Positions 54,506 through 64,000 of a DNA stretch of 64,000 bases are shown here, piece after piece. The stretch covers positions 124,001 through 188,000 of the forward strand of contig NZ_LDJX01000002.1 of the NCBI RefSeq assembly GCF_001306415.1, in the 5' to 3' direction. The notes under the pieces are model-generated. The model was not told the DNA's origin. It saw nothing but the letters and a program-made list of their open reading frames with translations, and searched no databases. Origin of the DNA: Croceitalea dokdonensis DOKDO 023 (lineage in GTDB: Bacteria > Bacteroidota > Bacteroidia > Flavobacteriales > Flavobacteriaceae). Made by a program: the position numbers and the translations under genes. Every line of letters starts with the position of its first letter. Position 1 is the first letter of the stretch.

Positions 54506-55078
54506 TTATGGCACCAGTGCCTTTACCTTCCAAAAAGCGATGGCCTCTTTTAATTCTTCGTGATTTTTATTGAAAAGATGGTTTTGCTTTACCCTGTACT
54601 GTTTACAATGCCGTTCTCTTTCTCCTTTGGTATATTCCAAAAAATGAACAATACAGGCAATCTGTTCCGTGTTCAATAATGAAAATCGACTTTTGGAATA
54701 GTCTGACTCCAGATTATGTGTCAACGCAAACTGGATTTCCGGTGGCCAAAGCGTAAAGTCTTTGTCTTCATGCAATTCCTCCTCTTCGTCCATAAAGACA
54801 TACAAAGCAAATAGAAGGTATAAGGGCAGGTGAAAACGCATGCCCTTGGCGTCATGAAACGATATGGAACTACTGCATTCATACAAACGCACTATTGGTA
54901 TTTTTTGCCAATCCAATCGTTCGTCTTTTGCCCTTAAGCGCTCGTACGCCGCTGTATTTTCCAGTCTATCGTCCAAAGCCTGCCCTTCCCAAAGTCCCAC
55001 GCCATCCTCTAGAACAACGCCTTCAAAAGCCTTATAGATCTTTCCAATAAGCTGGGTTTTAGTGAGGATCATGGTCAT
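54506..55078 (-). CDS. DUF6714-like protein
   Basis: A 190-residue protein resembling the DUF6714 family: LIGKIYKAFEGVVLEDGVGLWEGQALDD at the start, then IVRLYECSSSISFHDAKGMRFHLPLYLLFAL, which matches the family's FxDAxGxRFYLPAY signature. The function of that family is unknown to me; members occur near polymorphic-toxin-type immunity genes, but no toxin is visible here. It heads the 55078-54049 pair. Confidence 0.6.
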   Translation of the reverse strand: MTMILTKTQLIGKIYKAFEGVVLEDGVGLWEGQALDDRLENTAAYERLRAKDERLDWQKIPIVRLYECSSSISFHDAKGMRFHLPLYLLFALYVFMDEEEELHEDKDFTLWPPEIQFALTHNLESDYSKSRFSLLNTEQIACIVHFLEYTKGERERHCKQYRVKQNHLFNKNHEELKEAIAFWKVKALVP

Positions 55079-55248
55079 TAGCCTAGCGTGATTTTGTTTC
55101 GGTTTATTTTAACTCTATCGGTGCGTTAAAATTACGGGATGGTTCCTTTTTTAAATTCCCTGTTTCCAGTGAAAATAAGCAATACAAAAGTCTTACTTTT
55201 ATTCTCATCAAGATTATGACCGAAAAAATCCTTAAACAAAAGCCCTAG

Positions 55249-56454
55249 ATGTTCTGGAAAAGTGCCTTTAACTACAAACAGCCCAAAACCGCAGCATCCA
55301 TTAACTTTAGAATAGGTTTTATAGCTGAACTATTGTCCAAACAAACAGTAACCAACACCCCTTATTCTTCATTTACACATCCATTTAATGATACCTTGAC
55401 CAAAGAAGAGGCAAAACTGCTCTTTAGACAAGTGAAACAACATATGGGTCTGGCAGGGGCAAACATACAACTGGAGTTTTTCTGGGAAAAACCCTTGGAA
55501 ACCAAGGAAAATACCGGTTTTATTGATACTTCTGAACTCTACCGGAAAGAACGGCTAAAAGTTGGTGAATATCTAGAGAACAAGGACGGCTTCACCATTA
55601 AATTGGGAATGACCACCCTTAAAAATTCCGATGCACTGGTGTTTACCATGGCCCATGAGCTTGCCCATTATCACCTTTTGGGAAAACACCGGATTTTTTT
55701 TAATGATGAAAAGCTCACCGATATTTACGCCATACGAGCCGGATTTGGAGGCTACTGGCTCAAAGCGCAAAACTGGGAGGATACCACCAACCAGGAACGT
55801 TACAGTTATCTAGACAAGAATGAAGGGCTGTTTACCTTGGGGAGGTTAAAGCAACTGCATTTGCAAGATGTTGACCTTGAAGCCTTGCCCAACAAATGCA
55901 GTACTGCGCTTAAAGAGGCCATTGATCAAACGCATGGTTATAACCACATGGAAATACCGTACACGGAAAAGTTTCTCATTGCTAATTTTGCAATTAAAGT
56001 GACGCATTCAACCTATGTTGATGCCCCACTGAACGATACCGACATTTACTCCTCCATATCCACATATAACACTTGGGTAAAAAAAGGACGCGGACGGCTT
56101 TTTAAGAAAAAAAGGACAGATATTGACCAAACAGTACGCCTGTTTTTAGAAAGCCATAAAAAGTGGGTCATAAAAGAAACCGATTTTCTTTATAGGGCAG
56201 AAGCACATTTGAGACGCTTATTAGCTTCCCAACAAGTTAAAGCGGTTAGCACCCTAACAAGCTCATGGAAAAAGCTGCTAAAAAAGCATGACGCAAACAT
56301 GGACGCACATATGGTACGCTATGAAAAAAATTCCTTTGTGGCCGTGGAAGAGATTGTCCAAAATTATGCCGACTACAAAACACAAAAAACAAAGGATATA
56401 TACGCTTGGGCAACGACAGAAATTGGAGATCTTGATGTCCAAGAACCCCAATAA
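55249..56454 (+). CDS. orphan HELAH zinc-peptidase-like protein
   Basis: A 401-residue cytoplasmic protein with a zinc-peptidase motif MAHELAHYHLLG (H136, E137, H140). The third ligand could be Asp/Glu in LTDIYAIRAGFG about 20 residues later, as in gluzincin-like proteins. The rest (coiled, Lys-rich C-terminal part with TDIDQTVRLFLESHKKW) is not recognised. It is the only plus-strand gene in the 48-64 kb part of the window, divergent from the DUF6714 pair and convergent with rtcB. Confidence 0.65.
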   Translation: MFWKSAFNYKQPKTAASINFRIGFIAELLSKQTVTNTPYSSFTHPFNDTLTKEEAKLLFRQVKQHMGLAGANIQLEFFWEKPLETKENTGFIDTSELYRKERLKVGEYLENKDGFTIKLGMTTLKNSDALVFTMAHELAHYHLLGKHRIFFNDEKLTDIYAIRAGFGGYWLKAQNWEDTTNQERYSYLDKNEGLFTLGRLKQLHLQDVDLEALPNKCSTALKEAIDQTHGYNHMEIPYTEKFLIANFAIKVTHSTYVDAPLNDTDIYSSISTYNTWVKKGRGRLFKKKRTDIDQTVRLFLESHKKWVIKETDFLYRAEAHLRRLLASQQVKAVSTLTSSWKKLLKKHDANMDAHMVRYEKNSFVAVEEIVQNYADYKTQKTKDIYAWATTEIGDLDVQEPQ

Positions 56455-56614
56455 AAATAACGTGGCCATTTTGTACAAATCACCATCATAGACGCCGTTT
56501 AATTTTCATCCACCAAACCATAAAAACCCTGTTAGCATATTTACCGTTAAATGGCAAAGCAGTTGCATTCAGCACTTTTAATTATGTTTTTGACTTAAGC
56601 CGATAGTGAGAACA

Positions 56615-56656
56615 CAAAAATGCCGCCTTGGACAAAAGACGGCCACTTTTTACCTA
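56615..56656. terminator. bidirectional terminator between the HELAH gene and rtcB
   Basis: GCCG-C-CTT pairs with AAG-A-CGGC (one internal mismatch) around GGACAA; there are five T after the stem on the plus strand and five T on the minus strand. It could end both convergent transcripts. The remaining 56455-56717 interval shows no gene. Confidence 0.5.
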
Positions 56657-56717
56657 GCTCCAATTCTTAATGCACCACAAGCGCACCAGGGAAAGTTTTC
56701 CTGAGAACAACTCAACC

Positions 56718-58121
<1,404 letters not shown>

Positions 58122-58151
58122 TTAGTAGGGTTCACAGACTCCAACATGAAT

Positions 58152-58179
58152 TGGGTAATTCATGAAGTCCATGAACCCA
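58152..58179. promoter_or_regulatory. hairpin in the rtcB leader region
   Basis: TGGGT pairs with ACCCA and TCATG with CATGA, separated by a 3-nt bulge and a 5-nt loop, 40 nt before the rtcB start. It has no T-run, so a structured leader or operator is likelier than a terminator. Confidence 0.35.
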
Positions 58180-58214
58180 CTTGTTTATGATTCCGTAACA
58201 AACTTGCGATACAA

Positions 58215-58235
58215 CTACGCAATTATTTTGCGTAG
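58215..58235. promoter_or_regulatory. perfect 8-bp palindrome upstream of rtcB
   Basis: CTACGCAA (58215-58222) and TTGCGTAG (58228-58235) are a perfect inverted repeat with a 5-bp AT centre, the size of a dimeric repressor operator. The rest of 58113-58340 shows no gene. Confidence 0.5.
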
Positions 58236-58340
58236 TACTAAGTAGTATAATTCTACCTTTAGTTTACCCTTCTTATGAAGGAAAATAAAATTGCCTTTAT
58301 CAGCGCCGTAAAATAATCGGCTGTATAGGACGGAATTTGG

Positions 58341-58848
58341 TTATAGGCTATCAAAGACTTCCTTGCTTATAACGGAAAAATAACGCAAACTTTCCAGGCG
58401 GTGCAACTGGGTGGGAATCTGCGTCATTCTATGCCGCCCCCTGAACGTATCGGTGTTGGTTAAACTAAGCTCCACCAAATAGGGCATTTGGAGTATGACC
58501 TCCAAAACGTATTACGGCACGCCGTCCACTTTGTCCAGACACAGGCTATTGAGTTTCTTGAAGCCGAACAGCTTTTGGGGCTCCCTTTCCTTCTCGGAGG
58601 AGCCCCTACCAAAGATTCTGCCCCGGCGGGGCTTTTGTATCTTTTTAAAGAAGGTCTCCTCCAGGGCCAACACCTGTATTTGAAAACGGAACGCTCCTTT
58701 GGGCACTGGGGCGAGGCGCCTTGTGGGCAGGATCTGACAGATGGAGCACACCTCCCGTCCGTGCCCATTGGCTTCCTTTAAGAGGATATCGCCAAAGTCC
58801 GTCAACCCCAGCAAGCGCTTTGCGGTCCTGGATTACGGCACTTAGCAT
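58341..58848 (-). pseudogene. broken leucine-rich-repeat gene
   Basis: Read on the minus strand, an ATG at 58848 opens MLSAVIQDRK, then the frame must shift near 58815-58830 to continue as RLLGLTDFGDILLKEANGHGREVCSICQ and on to FGFKKLNSLCLDKVDGVP. There an in-frame TAA (58512-58514) interrupts, after which the same frame resumes as YVLEVILQMPYLVELSLTNTDTF...LHRLESLRYFSVISKEVFDSL and stops at 58341. The parts around the TAA look like leucine-rich repeats (LNSLCLDKVDG; LVELSLTNTDTF; LESLRYFSV). It is the last reading frame of the operon entering from the window end. The product would be about 169 residues if repaired. Confidence 0.6.
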
Positions 58849-58873
58849 TTGGTTTTAGAGGGTCATTTTTCCC

Positions 58874-59629
58874 TTATATTTTCAAATCATCCAAGCTACC
58901 GTCATAAAACCCAAAACTATGGGGCAACCAAAAACGGGCTTCCAAACTGTTTTTTCCGGTACCGCCAAAGCCCAGGTCGGGGTGTTCCAGACAGACCTCA
59001 TCCCGGTCGTTTTCTTCGGCGGCCATATCCAATAAAATAGTGGCCAGCGCACACAGCCCATCCACGGTAAGGCCAATGATCAGTTGGTCCGCATATTGAA
59101 CACGGTCTTCAAGATACCTCTTTTGTGCATCGCTCCAGCCATACAAAAATACGGGGCAGTCTTCCAGGGCCAGGCTCCTGTCACTGAAGCCCGGGCCAGA
59201 AAGCGGAAATTTTTCCAGCTTCTCCCGGTAATACCCATAAGACCTAATGGCCAACGCTTCGGTTTTGAGAAAAGAATCTTTTACAAGCGTTCTATCGATA
59301 TATAAAAATACATCTTTAATTTTCGATTGTTCCCCAGTCAGTTTTAGATGGATATGGTTCTTGTTGGAAAACAGCAACTGAAACAAATACAGTCCCAAGG
59401 CTTCGTAGGACGACTGGTACCCGTAAAAATCGACCGCATCTACCTGATGCGTTATTTCGAACGGAAGTGCTTCATCTCCCGTAAAACCAATGTTGCGCTT
59501 GCGCTTGGCCACCAAGAGGTCCGGGAAGGTGACCACGGGCGCGGGTTCACCAAAATCAGTGCGCAGCAGGTTGAGCGACTCGCCCTGTTTCAAGTTTTGG
59601 AGTGGTGTATGTTTTTTAAAGCCTTCCAT
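58874..59629 (-). CDS. protein of unknown function in the 3' accessory operon
   Basis: A 251-residue cytoplasmic protein; I recognise no family. Visible points are a region rich in aromatic residues (YGYQSSYEALGLYLFQLLFSNKNHIHLKL, YGYYREKLEKFPL) and a glycine-rich end (HPDLGFGGTGKNSLEARFWLPHSFGFYDG). Start ATG at 59629, 13 nt after the preceding gene. DNA here is rich in G and C. Confidence 0.65.
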   Translation of the reverse strand: MEGFKKHTPLQNLKQGESLNLLRTDFGEPAPVVTFPDLLVAKRKRNIGFTGDEALPFEITHQVDAVDFYGYQSSYEALGLYLFQLLFSNKNHIHLKLTGEQSKIKDVFLYIDRTLVKDSFLKTEALAIRSYGYYREKLEKFPLSGPGFSDRSLALEDCPVFLYGWSDAQKRYLEDRVQYADQLIIGLTVDGLCALATILLDMAAEENDRDEVCLEHPDLGFGGTGKNSLEARFWLPHSFGFYDGSLDDLKI

Positions 59630-59642
59630 AACATATCATCCA

Positions 59643-60359
59643 TTAAAAACGATACCGTATCCTGACCCCTCCATTTGGGGCATCCGTACCATCCATTTGT
59701 GAGTGTACCGCCACGGCTCCATAGATGGATGCAAAGCAATCCTGGATTTCTTTGATCATATCGCCCTCGGAGAGACCCACAAACTCATTGGCATAGCCTT
59801 CAATTTGAAAATTGTACGCCAAGGGCAAAGCCTCCTCCCCAATGGAAAACCCGAGTTCCGCCACGGCGTCCTTTACCTTCCCCTTTGCACAAAACCCAAT
59901 ATGTGAGCCCTCCGACAATTGCCCAAAGCCCAGTTGCGAAAACCGCGCTGGAACGCCAAATTCCGGAAACCAGCATGTGGTCTGTTCTAAGGTGGCCGCT
60001 CCAAAACGGTGGTTCTCCAAAACTGCCGGAAGGGGAAAGTGGGGAAACCCATTGTGCATGTCCAATTTGGCCGTTTTGGGATTGTAACTGGAATGACCGA
60101 TATCAAAATCCAGTTGTAGGCGATTGCGTTGCCCCTCTTCCAAATCGTCCAAGCTCAGGGGCACCACACCTTGGTGGAACAAGGCATCTGTAACTTCCAA
60201 AGGAACCTCATAGGTTAAGCTCAGGGACAAAGCCAGCAGACCATCCCCATTCTTGTAATCCATGGTGCGCCAATTTTCATCCAAAGTGTAGACACCGGTT
60301 ACCGCACCAATGTTTAATGGCAAAGCGTAGATTTTATGGTCAAGAATTAGATTTAACAT
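59643..60359 (-). CDS. protein of unknown function in the 3' accessory operon
   Basis: A 238-residue cytoplasmic protein (MLNLILDHKIYALPLNIG...GGVRIRYRF); no family recognised. It is rich in beta-strand-like alternation (LLALSLSLTYEVPLEV; NRLQLDFDIGHSSYN). One 60-base line inside it (59941-60000) has 34 G or C, against 25-26 in comparable lines at 31741 and 56041. Spacing to its neighbours is 13 and 50 nt. Confidence 0.65.
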   Translation of the reverse strand: MLNLILDHKIYALPLNIGAVTGVYTLDENWRTMDYKNGDGLLALSLSLTYEVPLEVTDALFHQGVVPLSLDDLEEGQRNRLQLDFDIGHSSYNPKTAKLDMHNGFPHFPLPAVLENHRFGAATLEQTTCWFPEFGVPARFSQLGFGQLSEGSHIGFCAKGKVKDAVAELGFSIGEEALPLAYNFQIEGYANEFVGLSEGDMIKEIQDCFASIYGAVAVHSQMDGTDAPNGGVRIRYRF

Positions 60360-60409
60360 TATTTTTTTGCTTACTCAAAATACGCGTAAATACATCGCTG
60401 AAAGCCCAA

Positions 60410-60940
60410 TTAAGGCACCTCAATAAAATACTTTTTCTCAAGGGGTTTATCCAGCCAAAAGGTCTCGCCAAAAAACCAATAGGGCTGGTCTTGGTACAAG
60501 GAACGATATTCACCCCAGTTGTAAAATATATTATAGCTTTTCTGCTTTTCTTCACTAAATACGGTGCCGAACAAATACGCCGCGGTAGTACCACTAACGC
60601 CCCCTGTAATCAACGTTACCTTGTCAAAGTTCACTTTTGTGCCTATGGGTAGTTCCGCCAAAACCTGTAAACTTTTTTCCATTCCAAAACCACTGCCATC
60701 TTCAAGATAATAGGCATAATCTTCATCTGGTGGAACACTCGGGTATGTTATAATGATGGTCTCTTTAATAGTAGTTACGGGCTGGCTCATCAATTCAGCG
60801 AACGGAGCTATATTGGAAACATCGCTTTGCTTTGGCGCTAAGACCATATAGACATACAGTATAAAAAGAGCTATACCAACAACAACCGTAATAACCAGAC
60901 CTATAACCACTTTTTTCATCATTAAACCATTTAATTTCAA
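60410..60940 (-). CDS. single-pass membrane protein of unknown function
   Basis: A 176-residue protein with an N-terminal anchor (about 10-33, VVIGLVITVVVGIALFILYVYMVL) and an extracytoplasmic part with VTLITGGVSGTTAAYLFGTVF. The start is one of three ATGs; 60922 or 60919 fit best. No family recognised. It follows the LRR-DUF1963 gene by 23 nt in the same operon. Confidence 0.65.
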   Translation of the reverse strand: MKLNGLMMKKVVIGLVITVVVGIALFILYVYMVLAPKQSDVSNIAPFAELMSQPVTTIKETIIITYPSVPPDEDYAYYLEDGSGFGMEKSLQVLAELPIGTKVNFDKVTLITGGVSGTTAAYLFGTVFSEEKQKSYNIFYNWGEYRSLYQDQPYWFFGETFWLDKPLEKKYFIEVP

Positions 60941-60963
60941 GAATGTTCCAAGCCATAGCTGGC

Positions 60964-63534
60964 CTAACTGCTTTCCAAGGTCACAAACACATTACTAAAG
61001 TCCAGCTTGGCCAAATCGCTCTTATGGATTACATAAAAGATATCCCCGGCATCGCCCCATTGCATATCGCCGGCCGAGGTCACCACCAGCAGGGTCACCC
61101 AATCCTCGGGATTTCCTTTTTTTGCCAGTGATGCCTGCAGTTCCGGCGCTTCGTGTTGGGTAAAACCGTGGGCGTTAACGGCATAATCAAACTGTATTTT
61201 ATCATTGAGCGGTTGTTCAAAAGTATCATAAAGCTCATCCAATACCCTGTCCTTGTCCAACAGAACCTCACTTTCTCCCTTAAAAAGATGCTTGTTCACG
61301 TAACTGGCATAGAACGAGGGGGCACTGTTCATTTTTTGGGCGGTTACCTTGTATCCTTGATACCCATCGCCAAACATCTCAAAATAATCTTCTTTTGTAA
61401 ATTGAAAACGCTTTCCGGAGGCCAAGGTGCTGTTGTCTCCAACGTAGATGATCTTGCCGGGGTTTATATCGCCTGCATAGATGTTGTGCATAGTTTCCAA
61501 AAAGAAGAACAAAGTGCCGGTTCTAGGCAGATAGTCTTGTAAATGTGCAATGGCCTCGCAATTTATTTGCCCAATAAATTCCAGCACATAGTCTTCTTTA
61601 TCATCGCGCCAATTTTCACCGAATCTTGGGTAAGGAACACGTTCTGGCAAATCTGGCATGCCGCCAAAACGGTGATTGCCTACAGCTGCATAATCCTCTT
61701 CCGTGGTATGCTTAAAACCAATGCCCTTTTTCACCATGGGACGCAGGGCATCGGCAAATTCCTCCAGTTTGTTATTTTTAATTACTCCATCGACCTCAGC
61801 AACCAACTCTTCATCGTGTTGCGCCCAAAAGTGGGTATCGTCCCAATCCGTGAGCCCAGTGCCGTCCGCACCTTTATAACCAAAGTCCAACAAGCGCTGT
61901 TTGTCCTCTATGGACAAGTCGATTTCCTTGATGGCGTTGAAGGCATCTGGTAGGCTCGCCAAAGGATTCCCATTCAGTTTTATACGTTTCAATTTTGGCT
62001 GTTTGGCCAAGGATTCGGGCAAGGTGGCCAAGTCATTCTTATCCAAGGAAATGTTCTGTAAACTGGGAAGATCGATGTTCTCCGGGATGCTCGTTAGTTT
62101 ATTGGCGGACAACCAAAGGAATTTGAGCTTGGGCAGCTGCCAAATGGCATCCGGTATTTGCTCCACCAAGTTATTGTTGATGCTCAACTGCTCCAGTTGG
62201 GTAAGCTGCCCGATGCTTTCCGGCACTTGTTCCACGGAGGTGCCACTGATGTGGAGCTTTTTTAGTTTTGATAATTGCCCCAGTTCCGGTTGAAGCACGC
62301 TTAAAGGCAGTTTTTCCGCATCCCAGACATTGGCTTTTTGGTGCAGCGTAAGCTCCTCCAAATGGGTGAACCCGAACAGGGCCTCCGGTAATGCTGTAAA
62401 ACTTGGATTTTGTAGCGAAAGAAAACGTACGTCCGTTGGGTTGGCGGTGGCCGTCTCTTCCATGGATGAAAAGCAGTAGTCCTCCCAATTTAAGGCCGAC
62501 ATATCCAGCTTTTTGGCCACAAAAATCGGGAATGCCTTGTCGTGATAGCTCTTGGTCATTTCCCCCTTTAACAGCACCCAACCGTTATCAAAGGTGAGCG
62601 AACCAGAGAAGGCCAAACGGTAATCGAACCCTTCGCTTCTGGCATTCAAAAACAAGGGGGCATTGGTCTTTTCCTCTTCAAAATACAGTTGCCCTTGGGG
62701 CTGCCCATTTAGATGAATGTCCTTTGCGGGAAAGGTCAAGGTGACCGTACCATCTCCCGGATAATCATCCAGCACTTTTGTTTTGATCGCTTGTTCAATT
62801 GCTTTGGTCTTGGCCTTGAGCGTTAACTGAATATCTCTAGACATTGCTCCGATACTGATTTTGGTTTCTTCAGGAACAAACTCAAAATCAAATATTCCCA
62901 CCTTGAACACTTCTTTTTCATCTTTAGGGATCTGCACCTGCCGGAAGCTGTTCTTTTTCTCCTCTGCCTGCTGCTCTTTCTTGGTTCGCTGGGCCTCCAA
63001 TATTTTTTTGTAATCTACTTGCGTGTCCAGCACATGCTGGGCATAGGCCTTTTTTCTGGTGTCCGTATCACCCAAAATGGCAATGGATTCAAAGGTTTGT
63101 AGCACCCAATTGTCCAGTTCGTTGGAGGGGATTTTTTCATGAATGGTCTTGAACTCTAAAAAATAGATATCATCCAAAAACACCGCAGCCTGAAAATACT
63201 GCAATTTAAAATGCAGATCGTTCCAAGCGGCATCGGTATGGGAATGGACAATAAAACACGTATAACCTTTGAACTCCGTCTCCTCAAAACGGATAAGTTC
63301 GGATTTATAATTTAGGGAAATGCACCAATCTTCCCACTTTTCTGCCAATGTATCTCCTTTATAGTCGTCCGACTTTAAATCCGCAATCTCAAATAACCTT
63401 GCCTCTACATGTGGATGCTGAACCTTACCATCCGTTGTATCATCTTCTGCCCGCAACCCAATTTTACTTTCATAAGTAATTTTGAAGTCGTCCGGAAGCT
63501 GTAGTTCCAATATTGGGGTGGTCAATGTTTTCAT
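60964..63534 (-). CDS. chimeric leucine-rich-repeat and DUF1963 protein
   Basis: An 856-residue cytoplasmic protein of at least three parts. Residues 1-150 form an unknown alpha/beta domain (ELQLPDDFKITYESKIGL..., with some resemblance to DcrB/DUF1795-type domains, not certain). A lysine/glutamate coiled-coil-like linker (KKILEAQRTKKEQQAEEKKNSFRQ) is followed by an unknown beta domain. About 400-545 is a run of leucine-rich repeats (LKKLHISGTSVEQVPESIGQLTQLEQLSINNNLVEQIPDAI). The C-terminal 230 residues match DUF1963/YwqG (HRFGGMPDLPERVPYPR, LEFIGQINCEAIAHL). The combination is unusual. Confidence 0.75.
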   Translation of the reverse strand: MKTLTTPILELQLPDDFKITYESKIGLRAEDDTTDGKVQHPHVEARLFEIADLKSDDYKGDTLAEKWEDWCISLNYKSELIRFEETEFKGYTCFIVHSHTDAAWNDLHFKLQYFQAAVFLDDIYFLEFKTIHEKIPSNELDNWVLQTFESIAILGDTDTRKKAYAQHVLDTQVDYKKILEAQRTKKEQQAEEKKNSFRQVQIPKDEKEVFKVGIFDFEFVPEETKISIGAMSRDIQLTLKAKTKAIEQAIKTKVLDDYPGDGTVTLTFPAKDIHLNGQPQGQLYFEEEKTNAPLFLNARSEGFDYRLAFSGSLTFDNGWVLLKGEMTKSYHDKAFPIFVAKKLDMSALNWEDYCFSSMEETATANPTDVRFLSLQNPSFTALPEALFGFTHLEELTLHQKANVWDAEKLPLSVLQPELGQLSKLKKLHISGTSVEQVPESIGQLTQLEQLSINNNLVEQIPDAIWQLPKLKFLWLSANKLTSIPENIDLPSLQNISLDKNDLATLPESLAKQPKLKRIKLNGNPLASLPDAFNAIKEIDLSIEDKQRLLDFGYKGADGTGLTDWDDTHFWAQHDEELVAEVDGVIKNNKLEEFADALRPMVKKGIGFKHTTEEDYAAVGNHRFGGMPDLPERVPYPRFGENWRDDKEDYVLEFIGQINCEAIAHLQDYLPRTGTLFFFLETMHNIYAGDINPGKIIYVGDNSTLASGKRFQFTKEDYFEMFGDGYQGYKVTAQKMNSAPSFYASYVNKHLFKGESEVLLDKDRVLDELYDTFEQPLNDKIQFDYAVNAHGFTQHEAPELQASLAKKGNPEDWVTLLVVTSAGDMQWGDAGDIFYVIHKSDLAKLDFSNVFVTLESS

Positions 63535-63536
63535 CG

Positions 63537-64000
63537 CTAATTGTTTTCAATGTTAAGTGTGGCCGTAGCCGTAATCGCCGCAGCGCTATTTTTATCCCAT
63601 AACCTCACCGTCCAGCGTAACGGACTGTTAAACCTACCATTATTTAGGGACAAGGTGGCCTTTAATACCTGATCGTTGGTGATGCCCTCTACATTAAAGT
63701 TGGGAAGTGCATCTTTATTTTCCGTTAAGACCCTACCCCGGGAATCTACCAATTGGGTATACATTCCAAGTTGTATTCTTCCGTTCTTTTTTTGATACCC
63801 TTCCAAGAGTTGAAAATCCATGGAAATGTTACTGGCCTTTGGGGTATTGGAACCAAATAGTACGGAATTGGTATCCGAATTAAAGAGGTAGACTTCCTTG
63901 GCCATGAGACCATCGGGTGTTATAGTGATTTGACTATCGGGCAAGAGTTCAAAATCCATTTCTGTCTGTAGCTCATGGTCACTTTTAGTGTCATAAAGGC
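63537..64000 (-). CDS. protein of unknown function, probably cut by the window end
   Basis: The visible part has at least 140 residues (MDFELLPDSQITITPDGLMAKEVYLFNSDTN... to TATATLNIENN), beta-rich and without recognised family. An ATG at 63957-63959 could be the start, but the frame stays open to the window edge and encodes plausible sequence (LYDTKSDHELQTE) directly before it. I therefore treat it as partial. It is 2 nt from the LRR-DUF1963 gene, so the operon extends beyond the window. Confidence 0.55.
   Translation of the reverse strand, partial: LYDTKSDHELQTEMDFELLPDSQITITPDGLMAKEVYLFNSDTNSVLFGSNTPKASNISMDFQLLEGYQKKNGRIQLGMYTQLVDSRGRVLTENKDALPNFNVEGITNDQVLKATLSLNNGRFNSPLRWTVRLWDKNSAAAITATATLNIENN

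Noticed and set aside
58460-58814. Overlapping plus- and minus-strand ORFs in 58.4-58.9 kb as real genes
   Set aside because: They are parts or shadows of one broken minus-strand reading frame.

Overview
The window is about 64 kb of bacterial chromosome from a member of the Bacteroidota, almost certainly a marine-type Flavobacteriaceae. The signs are: promoters of the Bacteroidetes type (a TTTG/TTG box at -33 and TAnnTTTG at -7), almost no Shine-Dalgarno sequences, many lipoproteins with a lipobox, and lineage-typical proteins (a FolK-deoxynucleoside kinase fusion, an Hpt-Adk fusion, DUF2797, DUF4136, DUF5723, a bacterial alpha-2-macroglobulin, LytTR systems). The genus cannot be fixed from the sequence alone. 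There are no rRNA genes, insertion sequences, prophage genes or CRISPR arrays.

Region 1 (1-10.8 kb) is housekeeping: the end of a DUF2797 gene, a large AsmA-like membrane protein, a queuosine-precursor transporter next to SppA, the FolK/dNK fusion, a SpoU/TrmH methyltransferase and MutS. Region 2 (10.8-15.6 kb) has tRNA-Gly(GCC) and tRNA-Leu(UAA), each followed by an intrinsic terminator, then a giant FG-GAP/ASPIC lipoprotein and an unknown exported protein. Region 3 (15.6-27.2 kb) holds rlmB, a rhomboid protease, rarA, three envelope proteins, the radC / deacetylase-like / yjjG operon, a DUF1569 protein, mpl, a cupin and an SDR protein. The deacetylase-like protein appears to have lost every catalytic residue.

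Region 4 (27.4-35.5 kb) has a 2029-residue alpha-2-macroglobulin with a CNEQ thioester motif, followed by a Cys-motif/membrane/carboxypeptidase-D-like protein overlapping a transglutaminase-like protein. Region 5 (35.5-39.1 kb) is the best-defined regulatory unit. A promoter preceded by two direct repeats that exactly fit the LytTR DNA-binding consensus reads into two small membrane proteins, a histidine pseudokinase (NPNF instead of NPHF), an active-looking LytS-type kinase and a LytTR response regulator, with 4-nt overlaps inside both gene pairs and the kinase-regulator block. This predicts an autoregulated system with a pseudokinase partner. Region 6 (39.1-48.2 kb) returns to housekeeping: a DUF4136 lipoprotein, obg, a previously untracked 47-residue membrane protein, hpt-adk, purK, a TPR protein, purE, a 7-bp tandem repeat, a lipoprotein, an M3 oligopeptidase and a metalloprotease-like lipoprotein.

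Region 7 (48.2-64 kb) is accessory. It contains a MORN/YwqK-repeat protein, a three-gene overlapping operon with a macro-domain protein, a run of small unknown proteins (one DUF6714-like), an orphan HELAH zinc-peptidase-like protein, a divergent RtcB RNA ligase preceded by an 8-bp perfect palindrome, a broken leucine-rich-repeat gene, and an operon of unknown proteins led by (or following) a gene that runs off the window end. That operon includes a chimeric leucine-rich-repeat plus DUF1963 protein. Parts of this region are visibly richer in GC than the rest. It is the least-described part of the window, and I could not assign it to a known system.
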